Assembly (NCBI GenBank): GCA_903944895.1
Contig: CAJATL010000344.1
Span: 1 to 32,667, forward strand
DNA from: an uncultured Bacteroidota bacterium
GTDB lineage: Bacteria > Bacteroidota > Bacteroidia > Bacteroidales > 4484-276
Length of the DNA: 32,667 bases
Direction: 5' to 3'
Position 1 is the stretch's first letter, and every line of letters starts with the position of its first letter. The notes beneath the pieces are model-generated. The model was not told the origin of the DNA. It made no database searches and saw only the letters and a list, made by a program, of their open reading frames with translations. Position numbers and translations under genes: made by a program. Positions 13,797 to 22,172 of the stretch are shown here, piece after piece.

Positions 13797-16451
13797 TCAT
13801 TTTAGTAATGTGTTGAGTTTTTTTGCTAAATCCTGGATGTTTGGTAATCGAATCATACCCATGTGATCACCGTCGGTTTCGATGATTTTAAGACCGCCTT
13901 TAAAATACTTTTGCCAGCCATAATCAGGAAAAATACGGTTAATAATTTCCGTTTTCTTTATCCTAACCCGAATCAAAACACCTTTGCAAAAAAGCGGTGT
14001 CATGATTTGGTTTTTTAATGCTTCCCGGCGAACTATCCTAGCAAATTTCGAAAATTCTTCATAAACCATTACTTCTTTGGTTTTTGTCAGCATCGAAAAC
14101 GCCTGATTGATTTCCTCTTTTCCTAAATCCAGCCTGATTTTTTGAACTTCATTTTTTTGAGATTTTGATAATGGAAGGAGTTTTTTTAATCTTAAAATCA
14201 ATCTTTTGATGACCAGATTCGGTTTGAGATGCTGGCTAAATAATGCCATTCTTTGAAAAAGCTTTGGATAAAGCAATTTTGATTTTGTGTCGAGCATCAC
14301 GATGTTTTCGATGTCTTTGCCTGCGTTGAGTAGCTGATGGGCCACCTGAAAAGCTATAATTCCATGAAATGAATGGCCTGCCAGAATAAATTTGTCAGTC
14401 GTAATATGCTGCAAAATCAGGTTGGTGTAGATTCTGGCAAGCTTATCAAGTGTAACCTTTGCCAGATCACCTTCCCAGGCTATAACCTCGACATAATTGG
14501 GCAGTGGAAAAGCATAAACCGGCCTCGAATGATTCATTTCCTTTGCCAGATGGTAAACAAAAGCGCCTGGCCCAATAACAACAATTGGGGTTTCATTATT
14601 TGTGGCACCCAGTTTTATTACCTCAACATTGCTGCACTGCTGCTTAAGCCCGAGTATCAGCGAAAGCTTACTGATGGTCGGATTCTTAACAATCGCTGCA
14701 ATTTCGATTTTTAGATTGAGCTGTTTTTCAATTTTTCCGACCATTTTCATCATGCCCAGTGAGTCACCTCCTGCGTCAAAGAAGTTAGTTTCCGGGCCGA
14801 CATCCTCAGTTTTCAGGATTTTCTTCCAGATTCTAATCAAAATCCGGGTATTTTTTTGATGGGAACAATCTTTGGCTGATATAAACGACCTGTTCTTTTT
14901 TGGCTCAGGTAGCGCTTGCCGGTCGATTTTGCCATTTGGAACCCGTGGAAATTTATCGAGAAAAACATAAAGTGCCGGAACCATGTGAACCGGCAGTTTT
15001 TTAAGCAAAAAATCTCTTAAATCGTTTTCCTCGATTGCTTGACTTTGGTCAACCTTTACATAGGCTGTCAGAAAATCCTGGTTGTCGATCGGGCAAATTT
15101 TGACATGACATTCGCTAATTTTTGGATTTGTAAGAATAGCTGCCTCAATTTCGCCTGGTTCGATGCGAAAACCATTGATTTTCAACTGTACATCCATTCT
15201 TCCTGCAAACTCAAGATCATCGTTTGGGAGTTGCCTCACCAGGTCACCGGTTTTATAAAAACGGTCAGCTTTGCCGTCTTCATCCTTAAATGTCAGAAAT
15301 TTTTCGGATGTTAAGCTGGTTTGTCCCAAATATCCCTGTGCCAGCCCTGCGGAGCCAACAAATAATTCGCCGGTTTCTCCTTTTGTAACGGCCATCCTGT
15401 TTTCGTCGAGGATGAGTATTTTTTTGCCCTGAACTACCTTTCCTATCGGCATTTTACCCGAAGTACTTTTCAAATACTGGTCAGGTTGATAATTTTTTGT
15501 TGCGATAATGCCGGTTTCTGTTGAGCCATAAGCAACCTGAAAAATGGTATTCCTGTTACAATGTTTGAGACACAAATCCAGGTCGCTCTCGAAAACTTGT
15601 TCACCGCCACTCCGAACAATCCGGATACTTTTAAAAACATTTTCTGTTGGAAATTCCATGCAAAGATGCCTGAAGATGGTAGGCGCCGAACTGAAAATGG
15701 TGATGTTTTGCTGTCGAATCCATTTGCCTAATTCTTTCAATCCATGGTGGCGCAGGCTAAATGGCACACTCACTGCGCCACTCAAAACCGATGATGTCGT
15801 CTGAGAAAGCGAAGCTACCGACCCGGTGGGAGAAACCTGAATAAACCTGTCACCGATCCTGATATCCAGAGTAAGACTTGTAACCATTGCATCATGAAGC
15901 ACGCTTTGGTGTGTATGTTTTACACCTTTTGGCCTGCCGGTAGAGCCAGATGTGAAAATTATCGTGCAGAGATCGTCAGGCGAAATTTCGATGGGATGAA
16001 AATTCCGGTTTTCTTGCTCTGGCAGGTTATCCAAATTTAAAATTTGCTTATCACTGCCAGTAATTTCGGCTGCGATGTTTTTACAGAAATTATCGGTGCA
16101 CAACATTGCGGATTCTGAGTCGTCGAATATCAGTTTATTTCGTTCGGCAGGGTAGGTTACATCCAGCGGAACAAAAGGTCTTCCGGTTTTCAGGACGCCA
16201 ATTAACCCGGCAATTCTAAAAACCGATGGGCCAAATAAAACTGCAACCGGTGATTTTTGAGGAATATCAGCACTTTGAATTTGTGCAGCAATCCTGTCAG
16301 ACAGGCGGTCGATTTCTTCAAAAGTATAGGATCGTTGCTGATCGATTAAGGCAATAATTCCGGGGATATGGTTTACAACCGCCGCAAACCGTGCAGTGAC
16401 GGTTTGCGCAGCATCTTTCCCGTTCCAGCTTATGTAACTGACCTGCTGCAT
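13797..16451 (-). CDS. Single-module NRPS-like enzyme, A-T-TE
   Basis: This 884-residue protein has three domains. Adenylation, about 25-515: A3 IIFTSGSTGRPKG (164-176), A5 AYGSTETG (307-314), A7 YKTGDLV (399-405), A8 GRMDVQLKINGFRIEPGE (417-434), A10 NGKIDRQAL (506-514) with the catalytic Lys near 508. Carrier (T), about 530-605: DAGGDSL with phosphopantetheine Ser564. Thioesterase, about 615-884: GHSFHG with Ser694, Asp721 in MLDTKS, His863 in DGDHMGM. There is no condensation domain. In the A4 region the Asp that binds the alpha-amino group of amino-acid substrates aligns with a Val (SVASL, 211-215), so a keto, hydroxy or aryl acid may be the substrate. No phosphopantetheinyl transferase lies nearby. 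Stops flank it at 10 and 12 bases from its neighbours. Confidence 0.9.
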   Translation of the reverse strand: MQQVSYISWNGKDAAQTVTARFAAVVNHIPGIIALIDQQRSYTFEEIDRLSDRIAAQIQSADIPQKSPVAVLFGPSVFRIAGLIGVLKTGRPFVPLDVTYPAERNKLIFDDSESAMLCTDNFCKNIAAEITGSDKQILNLDNLPEQENRNFHPIEISPDDLCTIIFTSGSTGRPKGVKHTHQSVLHDAMVTSLTLDIRIGDRFIQVSPTGSVASLSQTTSSVLSGAVSVPFSLRHHGLKELGKWIRQQNITIFSSAPTIFRHLCMEFPTENVFKSIRIVRSGGEQVFESDLDLCLKHCNRNTIFQVAYGSTETGIIATKNYQPDQYLKSTSGKMPIGKVVQGKKILILDENRMAVTKGETGELFVGSAGLAQGYLGQTSLTSEKFLTFKDEDGKADRFYKTGDLVRQLPNDDLEFAGRMDVQLKINGFRIEPGEIEAAILTNPKISECHVKICPIDNQDFLTAYVKVDQSQAIEENDLRDFLLKKLPVHMVPALYVFLDKFPRVPNGKIDRQALPEPKKNRSFISAKDCSHQKNTRILIRIWKKILKTEDVGPETNFFDAGGDSLGMMKMVGKIEKQLNLKIEIAAIVKNPTISKLSLILGLKQQCSNVEVIKLGATNNETPIVVIGPGAFVYHLAKEMNHSRPVYAFPLPNYVEVIAWEGDLAKVTLDKLARIYTNLILQHITTDKFILAGHSFHGIIAFQVAHQLLNAGKDIENIVMLDTKSKLLYPKLFQRMALFSQHLKPNLVIKRLILRLKKLLPLSKSQKNEVQKIRLDLGKEEINQAFSMLTKTKEVMVYEEFSKFARIVRREALKNQIMTPLFCKGVLIRVRIKKTEIINRIFPDYGWQKYFKGGLKIIETDGDHMGMIRLPNIQDLAKKLNTLLK

Positions 16452-16463
16452 AAACCAACAAAA

Positions 16464-17258
16464 TTACTGTTTAATTCCCCCGAAAACCGCCATTCCAAAA
16501 TATTTCCAGAGTATTTCGGGGCTTCTGAATCCAGCATTTTTAAGCATTTTTATGGAATTTTCGAGGGTAGTGGGATTGTGACTATCAGCTCTGCTGTAAA
16601 ATTTGTCCTGAAGCATTTTTGGAGAAAGCATTTCTCTTTTTAAAACATTCCTGTCAAGCCATTTTTCGCGGGCAAGGTTGTAATGAACTGCCATTTCGAT
16701 GCTTTCGGGCAACACAGCATCGGCTATCCAAAAATGACCTCCCGGCTTCAGGAGATGAAAAATATGATGGATAAGCTGCTGCTTTTTGTCGTCGTCGAGG
16801 TGGTGTAGAACCAGAGAAGTAACGCATGCATCAACCGAACTTTTTTGCAGGAAATCATGTTCCAGATGTTGAATATTTTCGATATTGGCGGTGATCCATT
16901 CTACGCGGGAATGAAAACCACTTTGCATGAGCTTGTTTTTCATAAATGGAATCATACGCTCCGAATAGTCGATGCAGAGGAATCGCGCCTGACTGCATGC
17001 AGAAAGCAGTCTTGATGTAAGTTCGCCGGTGCCGCTGCCAAGTTCAAGGATAGTGCGGGTTTCGGGAGGTATAACACTGGATAGCACTTCATGCATCAGG
17101 TCGTAATAGGGCACCAACTGACGGATGCCGACATCATAATCGCCAATTTCGATAAAGGCTTCTCCTGGTAAGTACGTTTCGTTAATAACTGTCAAAGTTT
17201 TATTAAGTTTTAGGTTTGTGTATTTAAAAAGCTGATGCAAATTTGGTCTTTTTTCCAT
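16464..17258 (-). CDS. Class I SAM-dependent methyltransferase
   Basis: This is a 264-residue soluble enzyme. Motif I is ILELGSGTGELT (residues 70-81), binding S-adenosylmethionine. The acidic residue of motif II is in CIDYSE (about 94-99), the post-motif region is VTSLVLHHLDDD (about 143-154), and motif III is LLKPGGHFWIAD (about 167-178). The acceptor cannot be named. It ends 12 bases before the NRPS-like gene starts, so it is the first gene of a three-gene operon (methyltransferase, A-T-TE, URO-D protein) and probably methylates the product or its precursor. The start MEKRPNLHQL at 17258 is the only good one; no clear TAnnTTTG box is visible upstream. Confidence 0.85.
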   Translation of the reverse strand: MEKRPNLHQLFKYTNLKLNKTLTVINETYLPGEAFIEIGDYDVGIRQLVPYYDLMHEVLSSVIPPETRTILELGSGTGELTSRLLSACSQARFLCIDYSERMIPFMKNKLMQSGFHSRVEWITANIENIQHLEHDFLQKSSVDACVTSLVLHHLDDDKKQQLIHHIFHLLKPGGHFWIADAVLPESIEMAVHYNLAREKWLDRNVLKREMLSPKMLQDKFYSRADSHNPTTLENSIKMLKNAGFRSPEILWKYFGMAVFGGIKQ

Positions 17259-17393
17259 TGGCAGCGTGCTTTTTTATTGTTAAAATCAGATGCTGCTGAC
17301 CATTATCTGGCTGAGATTTCCGGGTAGCTTTTAAAATCAAAAAGCTAATTGAAATGAAAATGGAGCTGAACAGGTAAAACTACCCTGGGAGTT

Positions 17394-18314
17394 TCAGTGC
17401 GAAGTTTTATTGTTCCGGTTTCTAAAACTAATGCGATGTCCGATCACGAGAAGCATTGCGCCTGTTATCGTCAGCATGCCGCCGGCAAGCTGGTAATCGG
17501 CGGGAAATTTCCCAAAATAGAGGTACGCTCCTAAAAGGACAAAAAGGGCCGTTGTGCTTTGAACGATGGCTGCCCGTGAAGCTTCGATGTATTTAAGTGC
17601 GCTGTATTGCCCGATGGAAGTGAGGAACGGCCCGAAAAACGATCCAATCGCGATATTTATCAGGGCAGTCGTTGGAATTCTGATGCTCTGGCCGAGGATT
17701 TTTAAAAAGATTAATGCAAAAATCAGCAGAAAAATTGCCCTGTTGATGGCGAGCATGGTCGGAGTAATGGTGTGGATGTGTTTTTTTGCGATTATCGTGC
17801 GGACTCCATAAACTGTGGTTGCAAGCAGCATTAGTCCTGATGTTCCTGAAATGTAAGCGTAAAATGTTGCTCCTTTTTGATAACTGATTACAAAAGCCCC
17901 GGTGAAGGTTAGTAAAATGCCAATAATTTCGCCTCCCGTAAATCGCTCCTTGAGGAGGAACACGCCAAAAAGTGTAACAAATATATACTCCATGTTACGC
18001 AAAAACGAAGGAATAGCCGGGTTCTCGGTAATCGAAATGGCTCCATAAAATGCGGCTGTTGCAACAAGTTCGATCATTCCAAGGAAGACAAGTATTTTAA
18101 AGGAATTACCCGAAATTGGATGAAAATGACGGTGCTCGGCAGTTCGAAGCGTGAAAAGCGCGTTAAATAAAATTGCAAATGCAAACCAGTAAACCCCGAA
18201 CTGTGCAAGACTTACCTGGTTGAGTGCTGCCTTGCTGAAAATATAAACTGTCGACACAGCAACTGTGGCAAGCAAAGCGTAGGCGTATCCTTTTATTTTT
18301 GGTTGAATGATCAT
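17394..18314 (-). CDS. EamA/DMT-family transporter
   Basis: This 306-residue protein has about ten hydrophobic helices in two similar halves, the hallmark of the drug/metabolite transporter (EamA) superfamily. The first half contains FGVYWFAFAIL and the NPAIPSFLRNMEYIFVTL segment (about 97-114). The second ends with GAYLYFGKFPADYQLAGGML (about 262-281), matching the usual G-E-x3-x(n)-GG end of each EamA repeat. Such proteins export amino acids, nucleosides or drugs. It is on the same strand as the A-T-TE cluster, 135 bases upstream of the methyltransferase. I infer an exporter or self-protection role for the cluster product. Confidence 0.85.
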   Translation of the reverse strand: MIIQPKIKGYAYALLATVAVSTVYIFSKAALNQVSLAQFGVYWFAFAILFNALFTLRTAEHRHFHPISGNSFKILVFLGMIELVATAAFYGAISITENPAIPSFLRNMEYIFVTLFGVFLLKERFTGGEIIGILLTFTGAFVISYQKGATFYAYISGTSGLMLLATTVYGVRTIIAKKHIHTITPTMLAINRAIFLLIFALIFLKILGQSIRIPTTALINIAIGSFFGPFLTSIGQYSALKYIEASRAAIVQSTTALFVLLGAYLYFGKFPADYQLAGGMLTITGAMLLVIGHRISFRNRNNKTSH

Positions 18315-18331
18315 TAAATTTTATTAAGGAG

Positions 18332-18339
18332 CAAAAGTA
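18332..18339 (-). promoter_or_regulatory. -7 promoter box of the EamA gene
   Basis: On the minus strand it reads TACTTTTG (TAnnTTTG), 17 bases before the ATG at 18314. No clear -33 box. Confidence 0.5.
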
Positions 18340-18439
18340 CTTACTTTATGTGGTAAAATTAAAGGTGAACCTGCGGTACTTGTTATTATTACTTATCAAT
18401 ACTCAATTTTGAATGATTTAATAAAAAACCATTTAAATA

Positions 18440-18472
18440 TTTGTTTTACAATTTATTCTTTTTATACCTTTG
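18440..18472 (+). promoter_or_regulatory. Bacteroidota-type promoter of the first HU gene
   Basis: The -33 element TTTG (18440-18443) and the -7 element TACCTTTG (18465-18472) are spaced by 21 bases, matching the Bacteroidota consensus TTTG-N19-21-TAnnTTTG. It lies 51 bases before the ATG at 18524 and shows that the upstream in-frame ATG at 18470 is not the start. Confidence 0.7.
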
Positions 18473-18523
18473 GCGTACACTATACATTTTTTAAACAAAT
18501 TCATTAATTTAAAAACAAACAAA

Positions 18524-18904
18524 ATGGGAGTAACTTACAAATCGGTACCGAAGAAAAATCCCGGGAACCAGACTGAACCAGCAAAGTATTATGCTCAGGT
18601 AGTTTCGAGTGGCGAAATGACACTACGCGATCTGGCAAAGCAAATTTCGTTGATTAGTACGGTAAGTACCGCTGATACAATGGCAGTACTTGAAAACTTA
18701 CTCACGGTTATACCTATGGCAATGGCAGATGGGAAGATTGTTCGACTTGGTGAATTCGGCTCTTATAGCCTGACGGTTAAAAGCGATGGAACTGCTACCG
18801 CGGCCGAATTGAGTGTTAACCAGATAAAGAAGAGATCGGTTAAGTTTCGGGCAGGAAAAATCTTTATGAAAGCAATCAATGATATTGATTTTAAAAAAAT
18901 TTAG
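18524..18904 (+). CDS. HU-family DNA-binding protein (Bacteroidota HU-like), copy 1
   Basis: This is a 126-residue protein of the HU/IHF superfamily in its Bacteroidota form (HU-HIG type). It starts MGVTYKSVPKKNPG, carries YYAQVVSSGEMTLRDLAKQI (residues 25-44) for the helical dimer region, and has GKIVRLGEFGSYSL (about 72-85), the conserved beta-arm entry seen in HU as GxFxxR. These proteins bend and package DNA. The start is set by the promoter at 18440-18472 and by the paralogue at 26688-27068, which has the same length. It is monocistronic, with its own terminator, and lies immediately beside the hsd locus. Confidence 0.9.
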   Translation: MGVTYKSVPKKNPGNQTEPAKYYAQVVSSGEMTLRDLAKQISLISTVSTADTMAVLENLLTVIPMAMADGKIVRLGEFGSYSLTVKSDGTATAAELSVNQIKKRSVKFRAGKIFMKAINDIDFKKI

Positions 18905-18924
18905 GAAGGTATCATTGAGGTATT

Positions 18925-18968
18925 AAAAAGTCCGTCGGAACCAGTAAAGGTGCTGACGGACTTTTTTT
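18925..18968 (+). terminator. Rho-independent terminator after the first HU gene
   Basis: The stem AAAGTCCGTC/GACGGACTTT with an 18-base internal loop is followed by a run of seven T, 20 bases after the stop codon. Confidence 0.85.
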
Positions 18969-19157
18969 ATGCGTTTTTATTTGCTTGTTTGAAAAGACAA
19001 TTTAATTTCTTGATTTAGATAACCAACCTTATGCAAATAAAATACCCGTTAGGCCATTTCCATTTGCTGCATCCGTACCTTTAATAATATGCTGTGACAT
19101 TGAGTATGCTGTTGCTAATTAAAGGGTAGAGATAACCTGCAAAAGAAGCCCATTATG

Positions 19158-22100
19158 TTATCCTCCCGTTATTCCATTAATAAAGGTATCCACAAAATTC
19201 AATATCTTTTTCAGGATTCGGTCGCCTGTTTTCTTGCGTTCCAAAACTGTTGGTTTGTCGCCTTCGAGTAATTCCAGAATTTCGTCGCGCATAGGTTCTC
19301 TTTCGGCGTATAAATAATCTTCGATGAGTGATTGGGTTTTGTCGGCTGAGAGTTTTTCGTCTTCCACCAATTGATTAAAAGCCTTTTGTTGTTCTTCATT
19401 CCAGAACTTTTCAAATTCCTGAGGGATGTCGTCGGTATCGTCAATTGCAGGTAAATTGTCGAGGATAAATTTCTCAATCAATTCCCGTTTGCTGCGCAAA
19501 TGGGCTTCGGTGTTCAATAAATTGAAGATTTCCTTTTCAGCCTGTGTAACATTGGCCCGTACTTTCGATTTCAGTTTAATGAGCAACTGAAGGATGTAAG
19601 CAACATTGATTTCATCGCGGTGGATAAGCTCCAGTTCGAAGTCAACATCCTCCAAAATCGAAACTTTCTCTTTTTCGTGATCTTTTTTTACCTTATCGTA
19701 AAGGTCGAGATATTTGCTTTTGAAATCCTCAAAAAGCTGTTCGCCCATTTGCAGGTTTTCCCAATTGAAATCAGCAAAAGCCGTGAGGATATTCTTAATC
19801 CGCATCAGTTCCCTGAATGCTTTGATAAATTCCAGCTCGTCATTTTCGCTTTCCAGGTCGTTTACGCTGTTTACCGTTGGTGTAATTTTAAGCAAATCAT
19901 CAAACGCTTCATCGAATTTCCGTACATAATCCTCATAAGGTTTCATTAAAATAACCTCGATGGCTTCCTTGTTGCTGAATAGGGTTATCGCTTCATCGGT
20001 AGCGTTTTTCAGGTTACGGAAAACTACAATATTCCCTTGCGATTTTTGTTCGTTGAGTATCCGGTTGGTTCGCGAATAGGCCTGGATTAGTCCGTGATAC
20101 CTCAGGTTTTTATCAACATACAATGTATTGAGCGGCTTACTGTCGAAGCCCGTGAGATACATATTTACCACCAGCAGAATATCAATTTTACGTTCCTTTA
20201 CTTTCTTTGAAATGTCGTTGTAGTAGTTGTAAAATGATTCGCTGTCGCGGGTCGAGAATTTCGTTTCAAACATTTTGTTGTAATGCTCAATGTACTCATC
20301 CAATTTTTCACGGCTATGCGCATGTAAACCATACAACACTTTCGGGTCTTCGGCTACCGATAATTCTTCGGGAATAAAACCATTTGCGTCGGCATCAGCT
20401 TCGTTGGGGGTGAAACTGAAAATGGTCGCTATTTTTAGGTTGTGTTTCCCTTCTTCTTTTTTCTTTTGGAAAATATCGTAGTATTTTATCAGTGTTTCGA
20501 TACTGCTTACACAAAACAGTGCAGTAAATTCTTTGCTGTGTGTTTTGCGGTTGTGGTTGGCTAAAATGTAATTGGCAATTTTTTCTAACCGCACAGGCGA
20601 TTCCATCAACTCCTTGGTATCAATGTCTTCGACTTCAATATCAATTTCGGTGGCGGGGGTGGGGGTGGTTGTGGAGACGCCGGGGGCGTTGGTGGTGGTT
20701 GTGGAGACGCCGGGGGTGTCGGTGGTGGTTGTGGAGACGCCGGGGGTGTCGGTGGTGGTTGTGGAGACGCCCAATTGGGCGTCTCTACGGTAATAACGGC
20801 CAACATATTCGACGGAAAATTTTAATACATTTTCATCCCTGATGGCATCGGTGATGACATATTTGTGCAGACAATCGCCAAATAATTCTTTGGTGGTGCC
20901 TTTTCGTGAAGACGCGCAATTGTGCGTCTTTACAGTAACGGCATTATCGGCAAAGATTGGCGTACCTGTAAAACCGAACATTTGCGGATTATTGAAAAAC
21001 TTGTTAATCCTACCATGCGTTTCACCAAACTGCGAACGGTGACATTCATCGAAGATGAATACAATTCGTTCGTCTTTTAGCTTTTCCATTTTGCCCAAAT
21101 ACTGCTTTTTGCTGATGGCAGTATTTAGTTTTTGAATGGTGGTAACGATGAGTTTTGTATCGTCCGAAAACTGTCTGACTAAGGTTTTGGTATTGTCGGT
21201 GCCATCAATGCTGCCTTTGCTGAAACTGTTGAACTCTTTGTTGGTTTGATAATCCAGGTCTTTACGGTCAACCACGAAAACAACCTTTTTTACCTTGGGC
21301 AGATTGGTAAGAATTTGACTGGCTTTAAACGAAGTAAGCGTTTTGCCCGAGCCTGTGGTGTGCCAGATATAGCCATTGCTCCGGCTGTGCATTACCTTGT
21401 CAACAAGGGCTTCAACAGCATAATACTGATAAGGCCGCAGAACCATCAATGATTTTTCGGTTTCGTTTAACACAATGTACTTACAAATCATTTTCGACAA
21501 GTGGCATGGCTCTAAAAACTCGCTGGTAAAACCGTTCAGAATATTGGTCAGACGTTTGTTTTCCTTGTCGGTCCAGTAAAAGGTTTGTTTGAACGATTGA
21601 TACCTGTTGTTGGCGTAATACTTTGTGTTTACACCGTTGCTGATTACAAAGATTTGCAGGTATTGAAACAAGGCTGAATTTGCCCCGAACGAATGGCGTT
21701 GATAACGATTGATCTGGTTAAATGCTTCTTTCAGTTCCAGCCCGCGACGTTTTAATTCTATTTGCACCAGCGGCAAACCATTGATCAGCAAAGTAACATC
21801 GTAACGGTTTTTATATTTACCTTCGATGGCAACCTGGTGCGTAACCTGAAACTGGTTTTGGCACCAATGCTCGGTTTGGATAAACTCGAAATACAGGTTA
21901 TCTCCTGTTGTTGAGCCTGCCGAAACATCCCTTACAATATGCTGTTTTTCCCTCAGTGTTTTGGCTTTCTCGAATACGGAGCCTTTGCTCAGGATGTTCA
22001 GGACTCTTTCAAATTCCTTGTCTGAAAACTGAATGTTGTTGTGTTTCTCTAACTGGCTTTTCAGGTTGGCAATCAAATCCTTTTCGTCACGGATAATTAC

Positions 22101-22172
22101 CAGGCTGTAATTGAGCTTTTGCAGTTGCTCGACCAGTTGTTCTTCTAATATTTGTTCGGGTTGTTTAGGCAT
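19158..22172 (-). CDS. hsdR: Type I restriction enzyme R subunit (HsdR)
   Basis: This 1004-residue protein is of normal length. The N-terminal nuclease is D125...IELK (138-141), the PD-(D/E)XK core. The translocase has Walker A TTGSGKT (272-278), DECH (375-378) and FTGTPIF (401-407). The start MPKQPEQ at 22172 was chosen because the 59 residues upstream are the RAYT gene read in another frame. ATG overlaps the RAYT stop by 8 bases, suggesting coupled translation. Oddly, two REP palindromes lie inside the gene in frame: one gives TVKTHNCAS right after FTGTPIFADNA, the other gives DAQLGVST followed by a TPGVSTTTTD tandem (about 463-509) in a spot where relatives have only a short linker. Together with HsdM and HsdS it cuts DNA lacking the methyl mark. 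Whether it is active is not known. Confidence 0.93.
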   Translation of the reverse strand: MPKQPEQILEEQLVEQLQKLNYSLVIIRDEKDLIANLKSQLEKHNNIQFSDKEFERVLNILSKGSVFEKAKTLREKQHIVRDVSAGSTTGDNLYFEFIQTEHWCQNQFQVTHQVAIEGKYKNRYDVTLLINGLPLVQIELKRRGLELKEAFNQINRYQRHSFGANSALFQYLQIFVISNGVNTKYYANNRYQSFKQTFYWTDKENKRLTNILNGFTSEFLEPCHLSKMICKYIVLNETEKSLMVLRPYQYYAVEALVDKVMHSRSNGYIWHTTGSGKTLTSFKASQILTNLPKVKKVVFVVDRKDLDYQTNKEFNSFSKGSIDGTDNTKTLVRQFSDDTKLIVTTIQKLNTAISKKQYLGKMEKLKDERIVFIFDECHRSQFGETHGRINKFFNNPQMFGFTGTPIFADNAVTVKTHNCASSRKGTTKELFGDCLHKYVITDAIRDENVLKFSVEYVGRYYRRDAQLGVSTTTTDTPGVSTTTTDTPGVSTTTTNAPGVSTTTPTPATEIDIEVEDIDTKELMESPVRLEKIANYILANHNRKTHSKEFTALFCVSSIETLIKYYDIFQKKKEEGKHNLKIATIFSFTPNEADADANGFIPEELSVAEDPKVLYGLHAHSREKLDEYIEHYNKMFETKFSTRDSESFYNYYNDISKKVKERKIDILLVVNMYLTGFDSKPLNTLYVDKNLRYHGLIQAYSRTNRILNEQKSQGNIVVFRNLKNATDEAITLFSNKEAIEVILMKPYEDYVRKFDEAFDDLLKITPTVNSVNDLESENDELEFIKAFRELMRIKNILTAFADFNWENLQMGEQLFEDFKSKYLDLYDKVKKDHEKEKVSILEDVDFELELIHRDEINVAYILQLLIKLKSKVRANVTQAEKEIFNLLNTEAHLRSKRELIEKFILDNLPAIDDTDDIPQEFEKFWNEEQQKAFNQLVEDEKLSADKTQSLIEDYLYAEREPMRDEILELLEGDKPTVLERKKTGDRILKKILNFVDTFINGITGG
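20651..20760. repeat. 30-bp minisatellite inside hsdR
   Basis: There are three full 30-base units at 20671-20700, 20701-20730 and 20731-20760 (unit starting GTGGAGACGCCGGGGGTG), with a partial unit before them. Each starts with GTGGAGACGCC, the arm of the REP palindrome that follows at 20761. In hsdR it encodes a ten-residue repeat, TPGVSTTTTD. Confidence 0.92.
20761..20788. repeat. REP palindrome in hsdR (a)
   Basis: The arms are GTGGAGACGCCC and GGGCGTCTCTAC around AATT (28 bases). It is in frame in hsdR, read as DAQLGVST, at the end of the minisatellite. Confidence 0.92.
20906..20933. repeat. Diverged REP palindrome in hsdR (b)
   Basis: The arms are GTGAAGACGCGC and GTGCGTCTTTAC around AATT (28 bases). 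Same length and layout as the other copies, with paired changes. It encodes VKTHNCAS after the FTGTPIF motif. Confidence 0.8.

Noticed and set aside
20651-20790. CRISPR-like array
   Set aside because: The 30-base units are directly adjacent, without unique spacers, and are coding.
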